Shown here: positions 1-13,900 of the stretch, in pieces
How positions within the stretch are numbered: position 1 is the stretch's first letter
Layout of the letters: the number at the start of each line of letters is the position of its first letter
Source of the DNA: Ophiura sarsii
Lineage: Eukaryota; Echinodermata; Ophiuroidea; Amphilepidida; Ophiuridae
NCBI GenBank assembly: GCA_035610835.1
Contig: CM069443.1
Coordinates: 58,855,266-58,919,265, forward strand
DNA: 64,000 nucleotides
Direction of reading: 5' to 3'
Made by a program: the position numbers and the translations under genes
The notes under the pieces: model-generated
Told to the model about the DNA's origin: nothing
Databases searched by the model: none
Seen by the model: only the letters and a program-made list of their open reading frames with translations

Positions 1-287
1 CTGTTTTCCCACCTTCAATTTTCACATGAATTCCTCTGAAATTGAAAATACATTTTGTGTGGATTTATCTTAAAGTTAATTGCCTGTGGTGTCAACTTTA
101 TCACGGTAGTATTTTTTCCTTAAAGTATATCTTTTTGCTCCTTAATCGACCATGTTTCCAAAAAAGGCAGTGGTAACAGAGTCAACTAACTCTCTTCATT
201 GCACAGTGAACAAACCTTAATATAAAATTAATTTACAGTCGATAAAAGCTACTAGCCAGTTTAAAAACAACCTTTACGATAACCTAC

Positions 288-535
288 TTTGCAATGTTGA
301 CCAGATGGTCAGCCTTCCCCGTCCTTGGATTAATGGCCATCAGCAGGTCATCAATACGGCTAACCATGACCCCTGACCCTTGACCTCTTATAAGGTCAAT
401 AAAGAGATCCTGTTTGTCAAAGGTTAACTGAAGGAACTGCAGACAGTTGAGAGCGGATTTCAGCATGTGTTCCTTGCCTGGGATGGAACGGTATTGGTCT
501 AGAAGGCGCGAGGTTTCATCCAGAATGGAGAGGAC
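288..535 (-). CDS. nup205: NUP205 exon 15 (last visible)
   Basis: Residues 810-891 plus two bases. It encodes VLSILDETSRLLDQYRSIPG, KEHMLKSALNCLQFLQLTFD, KQDLFIDLIR and DDLLMAINPRTGKADHLVNI, matching vertebrate QLDTYAPFPGKKHLEKAVQH, LTLQKENLFMDLLR and INPRTKKADNVVNIA. The acceptor is GATTATTTTCAG|GTCC. The donor is best read as GCAAA|GTAGGT, phase 2, which leaves a split Lys or Arg-like codon as in the vertebrate protein. The gene continues left of position 1. Confidence 0.95.
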
Positions 536-1907
536 CTGAAAATAATCGGTGTGGAAAACATATATGTCATGAATATGATTGAATACAAAAAATAATGTGC
601 AACCGGTTACCTCAAACTAATATAAATACACTTTATTCAATGTAAAATGCAAATAATAGCAAATGCTGCTTATTATCTATAGTTTAATCAGTTCAAATTG
701 GTGAGAAATATCACTTTTTTATCTCTCCGCGCGCTAAAGTAATTTAAGCGTACACACACAATTTTGGAGTACGCAAGCTGCTGTAAAGCTTCGTTCACAC
801 TAGAATTACTGTGCGTTGCAGTGCCATATCACAATGGAGTTAAAAATATTAAATTGCCATTGTGGCAGGCTGCGACGCATTGCGTTAACGCTGACATTCT
901 CCTATTTTTTTAAGCACACAGCACAGGCTGCTATCGCATGTGGTGACCTGCATTGACTCAGCATGACCTGTGATGAATTACCTTACAATGCAGTGGAAGT
1001 AAGTCTACCGCAACTCATTGCACTGCAAATATAGCCTAGTGTGAACAAGCCTTTAGGAGGCTTCGCTTATTTGGAACTGATTAAACTATAGACTAGATGT
1101 TGTCTCCCTTACCAATCTAAGCATGGCGCTGTCATTTAATAGATGAATAAGCAGCTGATGTCCAGGCGGCTTGTTAGCGATGGTGGGAGGACCGCCCTGT
1201 ACCTCTATGGGCTGATCTATCAAGTTATCCAGTCTCGGTTCATGATCTCTTAACAGTTTGTAGAAGATATCGGTCACTCCAGCTGCAATCTGCCACTGTT
1301 GTTGAAAAGAATCGCAAATGAATGAAAGATTTAATCAAATTGACACCTTTTCGAAGTAGAAAAACTTTTACGACAGGAATAGAAATGAAATAAAATTTCC
1401 TGAAAATCAAGCGTCAAATGCCAACGATACGCAGCGACCACGGCCGAGCGCATGCACGCGGTATTAAACATTTAAGGGGGCTTGTACAGAGAATAGGCTA
1501 CAGGGAATCACAGCTCCCCCTATTTTTTGTTTTTTCCTCTTTGTGCTGAAATGTCATTAATTCTGGAAATGAAGAAGAAGAAAAAAAATCCATTTTCAGA
1601 ATTTGTTGATGGCCTAATTTCCGGAAATCCAGAAATTTGCAGAAGTGTTACATCTCTGCAGGAATCCATAACAAATAGAAAGGTTTAAACGAGTACGCCC
1701 TCGGATGACTTTATTGGTCAAGCTTTCGTCAGATGTGGCTCCGACAGAAGTCAGTCTTGTTGAAGTCACTTCTGACAAAAAGGTCAGCCAATTAATCATT
1801 TGACCGGCATGCTCGTTTAAACCCCTCTTCTTGTCAAATTAACACTTTGCATTAGCCAGTGACAAGCATAGCAAGAAAAATGTTTAAGGATATAGTAGCT
1901 GTGAAGT

Positions 1908-1938
<31 letters not shown>

Positions 1939-4900
1939 GGAGGTGCTTGGTAGTTTTGTAAAAATATGTTTTGTCATGTCAATGCAGCAAAATAAATTGC
2001 AAAACCAAATGGGAGTGAAACAATTATTGTGTTATTTTAGTAAATGCCAATATGAGATACCATAAAAACTATTTCATATATACAAAACTTTTAAGCATTT
2101 TCACTGATCACATATGGGCCTAGGTGATAAGAACAAGATGCAGAGAATGAAATGCACCAAGTTCAACAAAAATCTTAACATTAAAGTCACGATTGTACAT
2201 TCCAATCAAATTTCTCAAACCAACCTTATAATCCTGAGTTGAAACAAAGACATATTGAATAGAGTTCACATTTGACAACTAGAGATTAAGGTCTATCAGG
2301 TAGGGTTGGTCAGGCGTTTTTGTTTTTTTCAAATGAAATTGCATGAAGTTTCTCAAGTGTTTAAGAATACAATATACTACCTTTTCTTCAGGATTCCTGT
2401 AGCCTCGTGCACGGTACTTCAAAAACACAGAATCTCGCAGGAATTCCAAATACGGATCAAAGCCTGGTGCCCTGTATCCCGCTCCCAGCATTGGCGGCAC
2501 AGGGATATTGGTGAGGGAATTGATCAACTCCAGGAATGCATTGGTGAGAGGGTACTCTTCGTTGCGCGATTCAATCTCGTCCAGTTCAACGCGAAGCCCC
2601 GAGGCGGGCGCTCCTGGCTTGGCCACGGTGGGGATTATCTGTGAGTGAGATAAACATGGCAACAAAACAAGGCATGATTTAGAGGTTAATGACTGCGTAT
2701 CAGTTGTGTACAGGGGACTGTGGAAATTCGTAACATATCACTTTGGTACAGAGGAGTACCCGATAAATTAACTGATCAAAGTCATTAACCTCATTCATAA
2801 ATGTAATACAATGAAAATGTTTTTGGAAAAAACATGTAAATTGGTTTAAAACATTACAAAAATATAGTCTTTTTTACATCATGTATCACTTTGGTACAGC
2901 GGAATTTCCTGAGAGGCGTAATTTTCATAGTTACCGATAAATAATGATCAAAGTCATTAACCTCATACATATCTGTAATACAATGAATAGGTTTTTGGAA
3001 AAAACATGTAAATTGCTTTAAAACATTACAAAAATATTGTCTTTTTTACATCATGTATGTACACAGCTGTGGGATGTAAAAACACCCCTACATTGGTAGT
3101 GTCCAGGTTAGTTATTTATATTGATTTGAGCCAATCAGCGCTCAGATGTGAATAACCATTAGCCAATCACAGCTGGGCGCCGCATTGACAAGTGAGCTTG
3201 TAAAAATATATTCGCTCTCTTGTCTCGTGGTTGAACGCGAAATGGCAACACGCAAGTAAGTGATTGGTGCGCTTGGTCACGCACTACACACAAGTCATTG
3301 GGGCATGTAATTTTGCACATAAAGATACCAAATAAGGTTCGCGTGCCAGTCACACTGTTGTTTTGCAATTACATGCATTAATGAATCGGAGACGTTTGAT
3401 TGATATTCATGAGGTTATGAATACATGTTATGGTATAAGGCCAAACAAAGAAGGTCTGTCTCTGAAGCCCGTCCGCATTGGTATGTGAAATGAGCTACGG
3501 CGCGTAGGTCTATGCGCTGAGGGCTAAAAAACTTTCTTCTTCTTTTGGATTTTTTGGGGTGTTTTTTTACTTGATTTTTTTTTTACTTGATTTTTTTTTT
3601 ATTTATAAAAAAAAGGTTAAAAAAAATTCTCTGTAAGCTTGGATTAGCAACAACAAACAAAAATTGCAAAAAAACAAACAAATTGCATACCTCATAGCCT
3701 TTTTTCTAATTTTTTAATAATAAAAAAATCGCACAGCACTTAGCTTATTTGCAAAATGTTTCTGAGACAGACTTTCTTCTTTGTTTGGCCTAAGGTAGGT
3801 AAGATCTCCCTCATATATTCTGCCAAACCTCAATATGAAAAACGTTAAGTTTCATTTCATTTCATTGGCAAAAATAGCCATCAGCCGAGCATCTTTGTAC
3901 TAAAAGATGGCAAATGACTGCAAATTGCACTAAAAGATGGCAAATGACTGTATAGATGACAAAGATTCCCTACTACTACATCACTTAAAATTATTTCATC
4001 TTATTTATTTTAACAACTTATGTTTGTTTGACACCACCATTATCGGCCTATAATTATCTTCGACACTGTACATATCCACTTCAGTTACTGAGAAAGTTTT
4101 CCTATATTTCATATTGTTTTTCATTTAAAAGATGTACTGCATGAGATTAAACTTTAAAGAATGCCAACGTACATTCAACAATGAGGTGGCAAACTTACCC
4201 CTGGGATTGCAAAATAAACTACAGGTGTCAAAACTACCTCTCAATAACATGTTATTAGGCAGGGGTAGAATTTCGTAACCAACCGCGAGAATCTGTTAAG
4301 ATTCTCGCGTTAGGATTTTGCGAGAATCCAGATTCTCGCCAATTTTGAGAATCCATGGATTATTGCGAAATTAATTAAATTAATATCCAGAATAAGGCTA
4401 TAAGCTTGCACAACTTCCAAATTCGGCATGTTTGTTGACTAAGTGTCAACTACCAGTCATCTAATGTCCTGTTTTGGACTTACAAAAAATAAAAGTTAAA
4501 TTTTTTTTTTTTTAAATCTCTTTTGTTTTGTTTTGCGGGAATCCAACTGGATTCGCGCGGAGGTGATTTGACGCGAATCTTCACGCGAATCGATTCGCGG
4601 CGAAATTCTACCCCTGTTAGGGAGTCTCACCTGAGATACTTCCAAATATTCAAAGAAACTTCAAGGGCGTTCATCACTAATTCCGCCCACATAGAATTTA
4701 CATGCTTTGCAGGATGTGTTCAAAACGCTGTAACTTGAGTTACCTCGCGAAGAATTCTATGAAATTTTAATATGTTTTAACACAAAGTATTTTATCTGAA
4801 ACTCAACCCGGGTCATCAGGTAGATTTTTTGCTAGAAGCCAGCAAGACAGCATGTACTGATTTTGTTACTTATAAGTCGGCTTTTACCCGTGCAAACAAC

Positions 4901-7900
4901 GTGCGTGTAAATCGGTCCGTAAAATTACATTTCAGTTAAAATCACGTATTTTCTTTTTAAAACATTAAATATACATTCTTAGAAATACGCAGAACACAAA
5001 TTTGACACAAAAAACAATAATGATTAGTTTCATTTGCTACCATTCTGTCCGTTAAATAGGAACTATTATGGTACTCAACTTTGCCGGAAGTGCCGCGCAT
5101 TACCGAATTAGTGGTGTACGCCCGCCGCGCATTACCGAATTAGTGGTGTACGCCCTCAAAGAATTCCCACTTTTATTCAACAATGCCCACGTACATTCAA
5201 CAATGAGGTGGCAAACTTACCCCTAGGGATTGCAAAATATGCTATGGGTGTCAAAATTACTTCCCAATAACATGTTTTTAGTAGATTTTTTTTCACCAAC
5301 TTAAGGAGTCTCACCTAAGGTACTTTAAAAGAAATTAAACATTGAGGTGATGAACTTACCCCTGGGATTGCAAGATACGCTACAGGTGTCAGAATTACCT
5401 CTCAATAACATGTTTTTAGTAGATTTTTTTTCACCAACTTAGGGAGTCGTACCTTAGAGGGAGTCTCACCTAAGGTACTTTCAAAGAAATTAAACATTGA
5501 GGTGATGAACTTACCCCTGGGATTGCAAAATACGCAACAGGTGTCAGAATTACCTCTCAATAACATGTTTTTAGTAGATTTTTTTCACCAACTTAGGGAG
5601 TCTCACCTAAGAAATTAAACATTGAGGTGATGCACTTACCCCTGGGATTGCAAAATACGCTACGGGTGTCAGAATTACCTCTCAATAACATGTTTTTAGT
5701 AGATTTTTTTCACCAACTTAGGGAGTCTCACCTAAGAAATTAAACATTGAGGTGATGAACTTACCCTGGGATTGCATAATACGCTACAGGTATCAGAATT
5801 ACCTCTCAATAACATGTTTTTAGTAGATTTTTTTCACCAACTTAGGGAGTCTCACCTAAGAAATTAAACATTGAGGTGATGCACTTACCCCTGGGATTGC
5901 AAAATACGCTACGGGTGTCAGAATTACCTCTCAATAACATGTTTTAGTCAATATTTTTAGGGAGTCTCACCTGAGATACTTCCAACGATTGCCAGAACGT
6001 AGCCGTCATCTCCGCTGATGCTGACAGTGTTGCCAATGTATACAGACACTCAGCCTTAAGACCAGGTGGTATGGCACAACTCAGTAAACCGAATAATAAC
6101 ACGACCGGAAGCCAGGCTTGGTTCTCACAAAGGGATAGACGAGCATCTTCATCCTAAATACGAAATGGGTGGTAATTGCGCCGTTCAGGTTAGGGTATCT
6201 GTTTGAATAGGTTTTGCATATCAATTTTTTTTCATAAAGTTTTTTTTTTAAAAAGAATAAAAACAAATGCTTACTTATTGGTCCACTTTAGTTAAGAGAA
6301 ACATCTGAACATTATATGTTTTTATGCATACACTGACTTCCAAGGGGTCTGTTTTTTATTTTATGACCGTCCAAATTGATAGGAATTTACACCGATGAAT
6401 GGGGATACCAGCTATTCAGATTGAATATTGAAATACAAGTCAGGCCACTAAGTAGTATCTCACCCATTTGGAACTGATCAAACTATAGTTACCCACTTAG
6501 CAATCAGTCATCTGTGTTAGTTTCAACACTGTAACCAAACACCCCAACTCATGTGGTATAATTCCTTTATTAACCATGTGAAATCTATGCACCATTTGAG
6601 ATAGTTCCATTTTTCAAAACTTACCCATTTAGCAATCATCTGTGTAAGTTTCAACACAGCAACCAACCCCTCCAATTCATGTGGTATGATCCCTTTAACC
6701 ATGTGATATATGCACCATTTGGAATAATCAAAACTTACCCATTTTGCAATCATCTGTGTTAGTTTCAACTCAGCAACCAACCCCTCCAATTCATGTGGTA
6801 TGATCCCTTTAACCGTGTGATATAGATGCACCATTTGGAATGATCAAAACTTACCCATTTTGCAATCATCTGTGTTAGTTTCAACACTGCAACCAACCCC
6901 TCCATTTCATGTGGCGTGATCCCCTTGGCCATGTGGTATCTATGCACGGCCATTTGCGCTTGCCCCATTTCCGTATGGGGTGATCCGGACACCTCCTGTC
7001 GTAGATTTGTGTAATAGCGGTTGATGGAGAGGAAGAAATGATCCCATGAAACGCTGCTTGCATTCCCTCCTGAGTAATTAGAACAGGAAAAAGAAACAGA
7101 TTATTAATAATAAAAAAATGAACAAGTATCAACCTCTATGTCCCTTTATAGAATCATTATGAACAACTTAGCTCTAATCTTATTTTATTTTTACTTACAT
7201 GTAGAATCAAATTGTTACTATCAAAACTATTACCTTTATTCAAACAGACATTGAGACCAATATACCAGTACATGTACATGTATGTCTCATTTCTGGTCAT
7301 AAGATCATTGCTTTAATCCCAAGTGGCAGTGGTTCCCATTGACATTACATTGCCTTGCAATTGCAATGTATTATCACATTAGGAATAATTTAGATGCCAT
7401 TTTCTCAAACCCTACACACCTAATCGCTCGCTTCGGTCATCATCGAAAGGTCTTCTTGAATCACCGCGGACTGTATCAACTGCAACTTACGGTGAACGAG
7501 CTTTCTCTGTTTCTGCGCCAAAGTTGTGGAACGGGTTGCCGCAGCAGATTAGGAATGCCGAATCACTAGCCACATTCAAGAAACTTTTAAAAACTCATCT
7601 TTTCAATTATCCAAGTGTATAATATGTGTTCTGCTGCATCACTCCATTTTTATTCATGTTATTCAACTCTTTTACTTATTATTGTGTATTTATAAAACTT
7701 TTAGCATGTTCAAATCTTTGTATAGATCTTGTTGAGTGCCGGCCCACTCATTTTTAATGCTTTGTTTTATTATCAATGTGCATTATTATGTCGGGTTTAT
7801 AAAGAGTAGTTGTATTTTTATTGCTTGTTATTGCTTGTATCTGTTTTTATTGTAAAGCGCCTAGAGGCCTTTGCTGGTATTTCTGCGCTATATAAGAGCC

Positions 7901-10900
7901 TATTTATTATTATTATTATTATTATTTTCGAACAATTGTTTTTGAGCTCCGTAGCTTTCCAGGTCATGGAGACCCTTTCATTCAGCGTAGTGTCTACTTC
8001 CATCCACTTGTCACGTGCCCGCCTTTTGGGTGATCATGTGACAGCAGGTCATCGTAGATGGCGGGTCGGACGTTGTAAACAATGGTTCAAAAAAGGTATC
8101 TAAATTAATTCTAAAATCATGATCGAACCCAATATCAGTCTACATGCTGCTATTATCACATTAATATATTATATTAATGGAGAACAATACTTAAACATCT
8201 TTTGGGTACAGTTACAGCAGGTGAGTCAACACCTTTAGATTCTCAGAACTCAACATCGTTGTTCAAAATTATCTGCGCTGTCTACCTAAGGCGTAAACCA
8301 AGGACTGTCAATTTTGGTCTTACATCAAATCGATCGCATCATTACTAGCTTGCAATGTATTATCATATTGTTATACATTTATTTAGCAGGTGAGTAAACA
8401 CCTTTAGATTCTCAGAACTCAAAATCGTTGTTCAAAATTATCTGCGCAGTCCAGCCCTCAAATTAAGAAATGGAAAGGGCAATGCAATTTCAGGCAATTT
8501 GAAAGGGGCACAAGGCAACTATGTACTTTTCAATGGAGTAAAAACAGCCAGAAGTTGAGGGCATCGAGGCAACTAGGTGGGGGCACCGACGGCAATTGCC
8601 TTCGGTACCTTCGGTTAATTTGAGGGCTGGCGCAGTCTACCTAAGGAGTATACCAAGGACTGTCAATTTTGGTCTTACATCAAATCGATCGCATCATTAC
8701 CTTGCAATGAATTATTTAGCAGGTGAGTAAACACCTTTAGATTCTCAGAACTCAACATCGTTGTTCAAAATTATCTGTGCCGTCTACCTAAGGCGTATAC
8801 CAAGGACTGTCAATTTTGGTCTCACATCAAATCGATCGCATCATTACCTTGCAATGAATTATCATATTGTTATATTATATTAATGGAGTATAGGTACAGT
8901 CAACACCTTTAGATTCTCAGAACTCATCATCGTTGTTCAAAATTATCTGCGCAGTCTATTATTATTTATTTACCGGTGCTTATAGAGCGCATTTCCAAAA
9001 GATCAATGCGCTGTACAAATAACAGACATCAAAAAATGGCATACAATTATATAACAACAAAATAACATCAAAAACATTAAAAATATGATATAAAAGATGC
9101 ATTACAGCAAAGCACCACAGTTGTATAAAAAGTATTACATAATTTACACAATAATCAGTTACAAAATGTTTAAAAATACGAATGAATTGACAAAGTTATA
9201 TATAATTTAAAAAACCCCAGTAGGCCAGGAAGTGAACTAATGTTTAGGAAAAAGATGAGTTTTAAGAAGTTTCTTGAACTTTTTCACACTGTTTGCTTCA
9301 CGAAGAGACCTAGGTAACATATTCCATAAATTGGGTCCTAAAACAGAAAAACATTTATCCCCATAGGTTCTGTTGGTGGAAGGGGTCACAAGACGGGTTG
9401 TATCTTGAGTTGACCTAAGACCGGCATGCCCTGGTGTATACAAACAAATGAGATCTTGCAAATATTGTGGGGATGAACCTTGTATACAATTGTACACATG
9501 CACTAAGATCTTAAAATCAACTCTCTGCTGGACCGGCAACCAATGCAGCTCACGAATCAAAGGTGCAGCGCTAGTGCGCCTATCAACATGATAGACAAGG
9601 CGTGCAGCGCGGTTTTGAAGCCGTTGGAGACGTTGCATATCTGATTTTGACAGGCCACCAAGCAAAGAATTGGCCACCAAGCAAAAGAATTGGCCTTAGT
9701 CTACCTAAGGCGTATACCAAGGACTGTCAATTTTGGTCTTACATCAAATCGATCGCATCATTACCTTGCAATGAATTATCATATTGTTATATATTTATTT
9801 AGCAGGTGAGTAAACACCTTTAGATTCTCAGAACTCAAAATCGTTGTTCAAAATTATCTGCGCAGTCTACCTAAGGCGTATACCAAGGACTGTCAATTTT
9901 GGTCTTACATCAAATCGATCGCATCATTACCTTGCAATGAATTATCATATTGTTATATATTTATTTAGCAGGTGAGTAAACACCTTTAGATTCTCAGAAC
10001 TCAAAATCATTGTTCAAAATTATCTGCGCAGTCTACCTAAGGCGTATACCAAGGACTGTCAATTTTGTTCTTACATCAAATCGATCGCATCATTACCTTG
10101 CAATGTATCATCATCACATTGTTATATTATATTAATGGAGTATGTAAACATCATTAGGGTACAGTCAACACCTTTAGATTCTCAGAACTAAACATTGTTG
10201 TTCCAAATTATCAGCGCTGTCTACCTATGGTGTATACCAAGGACTGTCAATTTTGTTCTTACATCAAATCTATCGCTTTAATACCCTGCAATGTATTATC
10301 ATATTGTTATATTATATTAATGGAGTACGTAAACATCATTAGTACGTAAACAACCACACTTGTCAGCTAAATCCCTCTTATTTAATGCAAATTTATAGTG
10401 GAGATTCACTTGAAATGGTTAATTTAGTCAAATCTGAGCATTTTTTTTATTCTTATGCTTACTAGAATGTGATTTTGCCCCGGATTTTCACTTTTGGGTT
10501 TGCCGGGTTTGCCATCTTGGAAAAAGATGGACACAATATAACAAAAGATGGCGCTCTAACTGTAACAATCAGCTCATAGTATGTTTAAGAGAAATAAGAT
10601 TAAGTCCCGAGAGCATGATTTCCTGATAATCCCAGCCCTATACTCTATTTGACTTCCTCTGGACAGTGACGTAACTTAACAAGCGCAGCTTTTACGCATG
10701 CGTATGTATCTTCCGTCTTTCAACGCTCGACGCCAGAGCCTCGAGTAGGCGCGCGCATTATGTGCTGCAATTAGAATATATAGTCTCGTGATGGCCAAAT
10801 AGACTAACAGTGTACATTGAAATTCAACACAGGACACGAACCTTCTGTGTGTGACACTTAGGCCAATCAAACAAAAAAGGTCCGTCTCACATACATTTGG

Positions 10901-13900
10901 GAAAATACCTATGCTAATTCCCCCCCCCCCCCCCCCCGATATTATTAAATCCCCCAATAAATCCTTTAATGAAACCTGGTTTGATGCTCGGTGTAATGCC
11001 CACTCTCGTAGAACTAACCCCTTTTTTAACTATCCTTGCACGTATGATCATATATCAGAATTGTGATTAAAATAAAAATAATGTACCATAAAAATCAATG
11101 GAAATCAAAACAAAAAGCTAAACATGCATTTATTTTGGGTTACGGGCTGTCCCGGGTAAGAGGTCACGGGTTACAGTTTCTATTTAGACAGTCTCTTTTA
11201 CATCTTGTTGAAGTTCCAATCAGGGTATGTATGTTCCGATACATTACGGCAAAGGAAAGCATCGCAACTCGATCGGGAAAGAGGTTTTACAATTTTTAAC
11301 GCTGCCCTCAACGACAATCATAATTTTATTTTTTTAAAAGCCCAGCCCGTAGACAAGTGTACCGCGATGGTCGCCACATACTTATGCACGCGGGAATGTG
11401 AGACAGAACTTTTTTTTTGTTGATTTGACGATCACATGCCTAATCCAAAATAGGGATAAATCTGTATTGCAATTTACACAGTGGCTATATACCTCATTCA
11501 TCTCCATCTGTGCAGTGATGCCTGAGTGCGCTGCATTGATGCAGATACATGCTATCAGAATAAAATCATGTGTGCTCTAATATGAGACCTGTTACTAAAA
11601 AATGAGTGTTAAGACGCCATTGTGCATTAGAATAGAAGATGGTCCAATAAACATCCCAAAAATCAATAGGAAACAAAGGAATTTTGCAACTGTAATTTGA
11701 ATTTTGACGGGGGAAACATTGAGCATTCATGACATGTTGCATATCGTTTAAAGCTTGTTTTCTGAGCATTTTGAATTTGGACAAACCTGAAAATTAACTC
11801 TCATTTAGTGATGACAGGTCTCATATGATGCGTGCACCCTAGGCACTCAATGGAAAAGTGATCCGATGCCACTGCCCACAATTTGATGAACGAGGTATGA
11901 TAATGAATAGAAATGGGGACATTGAATAGCAATGGAGACTATGAGCACCCTTGACTTACCCCCTCCCATTCCATTGCTTTTGAGAAAGTTAAAGCACAGA
12001 TGAGCGCTCTGCGGTCCATTAGACAGCCCCTTCAGCATGTTGATGTAGTGTATAAAGAGGGAAGGTGGTAACAGATCCCCAGCCATACGCACAAATTTGA
12101 AGAGGCTCACCTAGGGAAAAATCAAATTAAAAGAACATACAGGGTGAGTCAAAATATTCAGTTCCCATTTTCGAAAAAATCTGGAAAAATACTTCAAAAA
12201 GTGGTCAAGTTATTTATTCATTGTTTATAAAAATAGACATATATACCTCTTCATACTTGGTGATGTTTTCAAGACAATACCTTAGTCTGTAGACTGATAT
12301 TGGGTTCGATCATGATTTTAGGAATAATTTAGATACCTCTTTTTCTTGCCACCAGGTTCAAAGAACACTCGAACCACAAAAGCAATCCTCTCACAGTTGT
12401 GGCAGAACACTCAAAAGCAGTGAGTCCCTATTTTGAAGGACTCGGACTCTGAGGTAAAGGACTCGGTCTCGGACTCGGGCACTAGGGACTCGGGTATTGT
12501 GCCCGAGTCCAGTTAATATTGGCTTATTTTGTTTGCAGTATAATTACTGTATTCTTATTTAGTCATCCAATTTTCAACAGTTTAGAATTAATGTCATTAA
12601 TCATTGTAAATACATCTGAACAGTTAAAAATATCCTGTTGAAAATACCTATTGATAACCATTATATTTAAAACACAATTCGAGGGAATCTATAAATAAGT
12701 AAAGTGATAATAATCATGTGCAATCGAAGGCTGTTTGTATGGTGAAAATGGTCTTTGGTTGTTTTTGTGTCAGTATTAATTTATATACAGTTTAAAAAAA
12801 GGATAACATTTCTTACAAAGAGGATATCTTTGGCAATTTTCAACTTCCTTGAGCAACGCTCTTAAGAAATTGATGGAATTAGGGATGAGACATTTTCAGG
12901 GAAAAGAAATAGGTGAAACGACAGGGGAAGGGTCATTTTCTTTTAAATCAAACTATTGTAATGTTATCAAATGCTCTTGTTTTTCCTCACTTTGATTATG
13001 GAAGCACAGTTTGGTCAAACTTTTCTGCCGAATTTCATAGAAAATTACAGGTTCTTCATAATAATCTAGCCAGGATAATACTTTCAGCTGATATAAGAAC
13101 ACCACTTCAATGGTTAAACTTGATAAAAGATGGCATAATCACCTTTTACTAATTGTTTATAAATGTTTAAGAAATGTAAGTCCATCATACTTATCGATGC
13201 AGTTTGAATTTGTTCATAATAACCATTCTCATGTAACAAGAAATCACACTTGTAATACTTTGGTTGTACCGAAATTTAAGTCCAAAAATAGGGAAGGTAT
13301 TTTGTTCAAATCGGCCATGGTCAAAATGTATTCCACTTGACCCACATGATGAAATATGCACTAGCAAAATTAGGTTTTGACCTAGACAAATTGATACATA
13401 TTTTTTTCAGCACAATGCATATTTCTATAAGGTACCCATAATGACATACTAAAAGTCTGAACAAATCGGAGTGTTAGAAATATGATAATTTGCATAAACT
13501 TAAAATTTCTTATCTTAGATAGTTGTTATGGCACTTTAAATAGCTTCAGCATATATTTTATAAATGTATAACGTCTCAAAGGACATACAGAGACATATCT
13601 GCCTTAATATGTGTATCTTAAATTGCATAAATAAATGGCCGCCAAAATTCTCAAATTAGCGGCCATTTTAAGTTTGTGCAAATTAGGCATATTTCTACCA
13701 CTCTGATATTTTCGGACTTTTAGTATGTCATTATGGGGACCTTATAGAAATGCATTGTGCTGAAAAAATTGTTTCAATTTGTTTTAGGTCGAAACATAAT
13801 TTTGCTACACCAATTTGGCAACTCTACCATGTATTCCCCTATAGGGGGATTAAGGGTAGTGGTGGGGTCTGAAGACCCCCTCATCTCCGATTTTTTTAAA

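Larger units (their letters stand above)
8190..10345. repeat. Tandem array, about 165-185 bp unit, interrupted by a MITE and a LINE
   Basis: The unit carries CAAGGACTGTCAATTTTG, CATCAAATCGATCGCATCAT, GCAGGTGAGTAAACACC and AATTATCTGCGCAGTCTACC. About seven copies occur, for example near 8301, 8650, 8800, 9718, 9880, 10048 and 10230. The LINE at 8959-9697 and the MITE at 8452-8629 are inserted in it, and neighbouring units provide the empty sites. Confidence 0.88.

Noticed and set aside
2306..2644. Plus-strand frame of 112 codons
   Set aside because: Shadow of conserved NUP205 exon 13 on the opposite strand.
6523..6834. A 103-codon minus-strand frame resembling NUP205
   Set aside because: It spans tandem partial copies of exon 11 and is not in frame with the real exon; treated as pseudo-exons.
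8190..10345. Recurring plus-strand GCAGGTGAGTAAAC, like a series of exon-donor junctions
   Set aside because: It lies antisense to NUP205 and no adjacent open frame or homology was found, so I treat it as repeat sequence that happens to resemble a donor.
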